DNA from: Unio delphinus
Lineage: Eukaryota > Mollusca > Bivalvia > Unionida > Unionidae
DNA length: 64,000 nt
Direction: 5' to 3'
NCBI GenBank assembly: GCA_029339505.1
Contig: JAQISU010000246.1
Location: 1,886,501-1,950,500 of the forward strand
The notes below the pieces were generated by a model that saw only the letters and a program-made list of their open reading frames with translations, searched no databases and was not told where the DNA came from. The stretch's first letter is position 1. The number at the start of each line of letters is the position of its first letter. Position numbers and translations under genes: made by a program. Below are positions 63,669-64,000 of this stretch, piece after piece.

Positions 63669-64000
63669 GGCTATTACTGTAGGAAATATTAGTCACTGAT
63701 CCATAAACGTAGTGGTTGAGGCTTGATATGTTACTTAGCAGAGTTTGCCACTGTGCTCATCTTCAGAACAAAATAACAGTAACAACTCCAAGGAATGTTT
63801 GCCGAGCGATTTGAAAGTAATTCAGCATACTGTAATATCTCGAAAATTTCAAATAAAAAAGGGTCAACGTTCATTATTTTCCTGTCTTTTGAATATGTTC
63901 CATCCCGATTCAAATTTACTATGGTTTTCATTTTATTAGCGTTTTAACTTGTGATGAAATTTCATTAAGACATTATATCATCTTAAGTGTACGTAGACTT

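Overview
The window looks like a piece of a marine invertebrate nuclear genome, most likely a mollusc or another lophotrochozoan. This is an inference from tRNA-derived SINEs, a LINE 3' end with a C-terminal zinc finger, a SCAN-type Gag relic and many long TA, GA and ATGT microsatellites. I found no convincing host gene, rRNA or tRNA gene, or CRISPR array. Bases 1-16109 and 52276-64000 are gene-poor, AT-rich flank with simple repeats, minisatellites, three SINE copies and fragments of other transposons.

The centre (16115-52270) is two virus-like DNA transposons of the Polinton/Maverick (adintovirus-like) class, one inserted in the other. The outer, older element has about 255-bp imperfect terminal inverted repeats (TIRs) starting AGCAGCAG, and is flanked by the direct repeat AGAGG. 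It is about 15.6 kb without the insert. Left to right it carries, mostly on the minus strand and mostly broken: fibre-like and penton-like proteins, a membrane protein, a second fibre-like protein, an adenain-like protease, a core protein, the major capsid protein (MCP), a minor virion protein and a large unknown gene. These are followed by a plus-strand HTH/coiled-coil protein, small unknown genes, an HNH endonuclease, a zinc protein, a DNA polymerase-SF1 helicase fusion, a retroviral-type integrase, a zinc-ribbon/phospholipase A2 protein and a packaging ATPase. Its genes contain many frameshifts, often at A/T homopolymers, and several in-frame stops.

The inner element (31350-51883, 20,534 bp) sits inside the ATPase gene of the outer one. 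It has a perfect 6-bp target duplication (AACGTG) and 343-bp TIRs that differ at one base, so it is recent. Its core set is nearly complete: protein-primed family B polymerase, BIR (IAP-like) protein, packaging ATPase, several basic PX/core proteins, integrase with chromodomain, membrane protein, penton, minor virion protein, MCP and adenain-like protease. Two core genes, the polymerase N-terminus and the MCP, each need one frame change.

The most striking feature is at the two ends of the inner element. Five small genes of unknown function are each followed, 17-40 nt after the stop codon, by a near-perfect metazoan replication-dependent histone mRNA 3' end: a 6-bp stem, a TTTC or TCTC loop, ACCCA or ACTCA, then a purine-rich downstream element. 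Three of these genes also share a promoter block at fixed spacing from a TATA box. The central virion and replication genes use other TATA-type signals, and a few have AATAAA. I infer a distinct regulatory class of terminal, perhaps early, genes that copies the host S-phase histone mRNA pathway. I do not know of a published description of this in Polintons.
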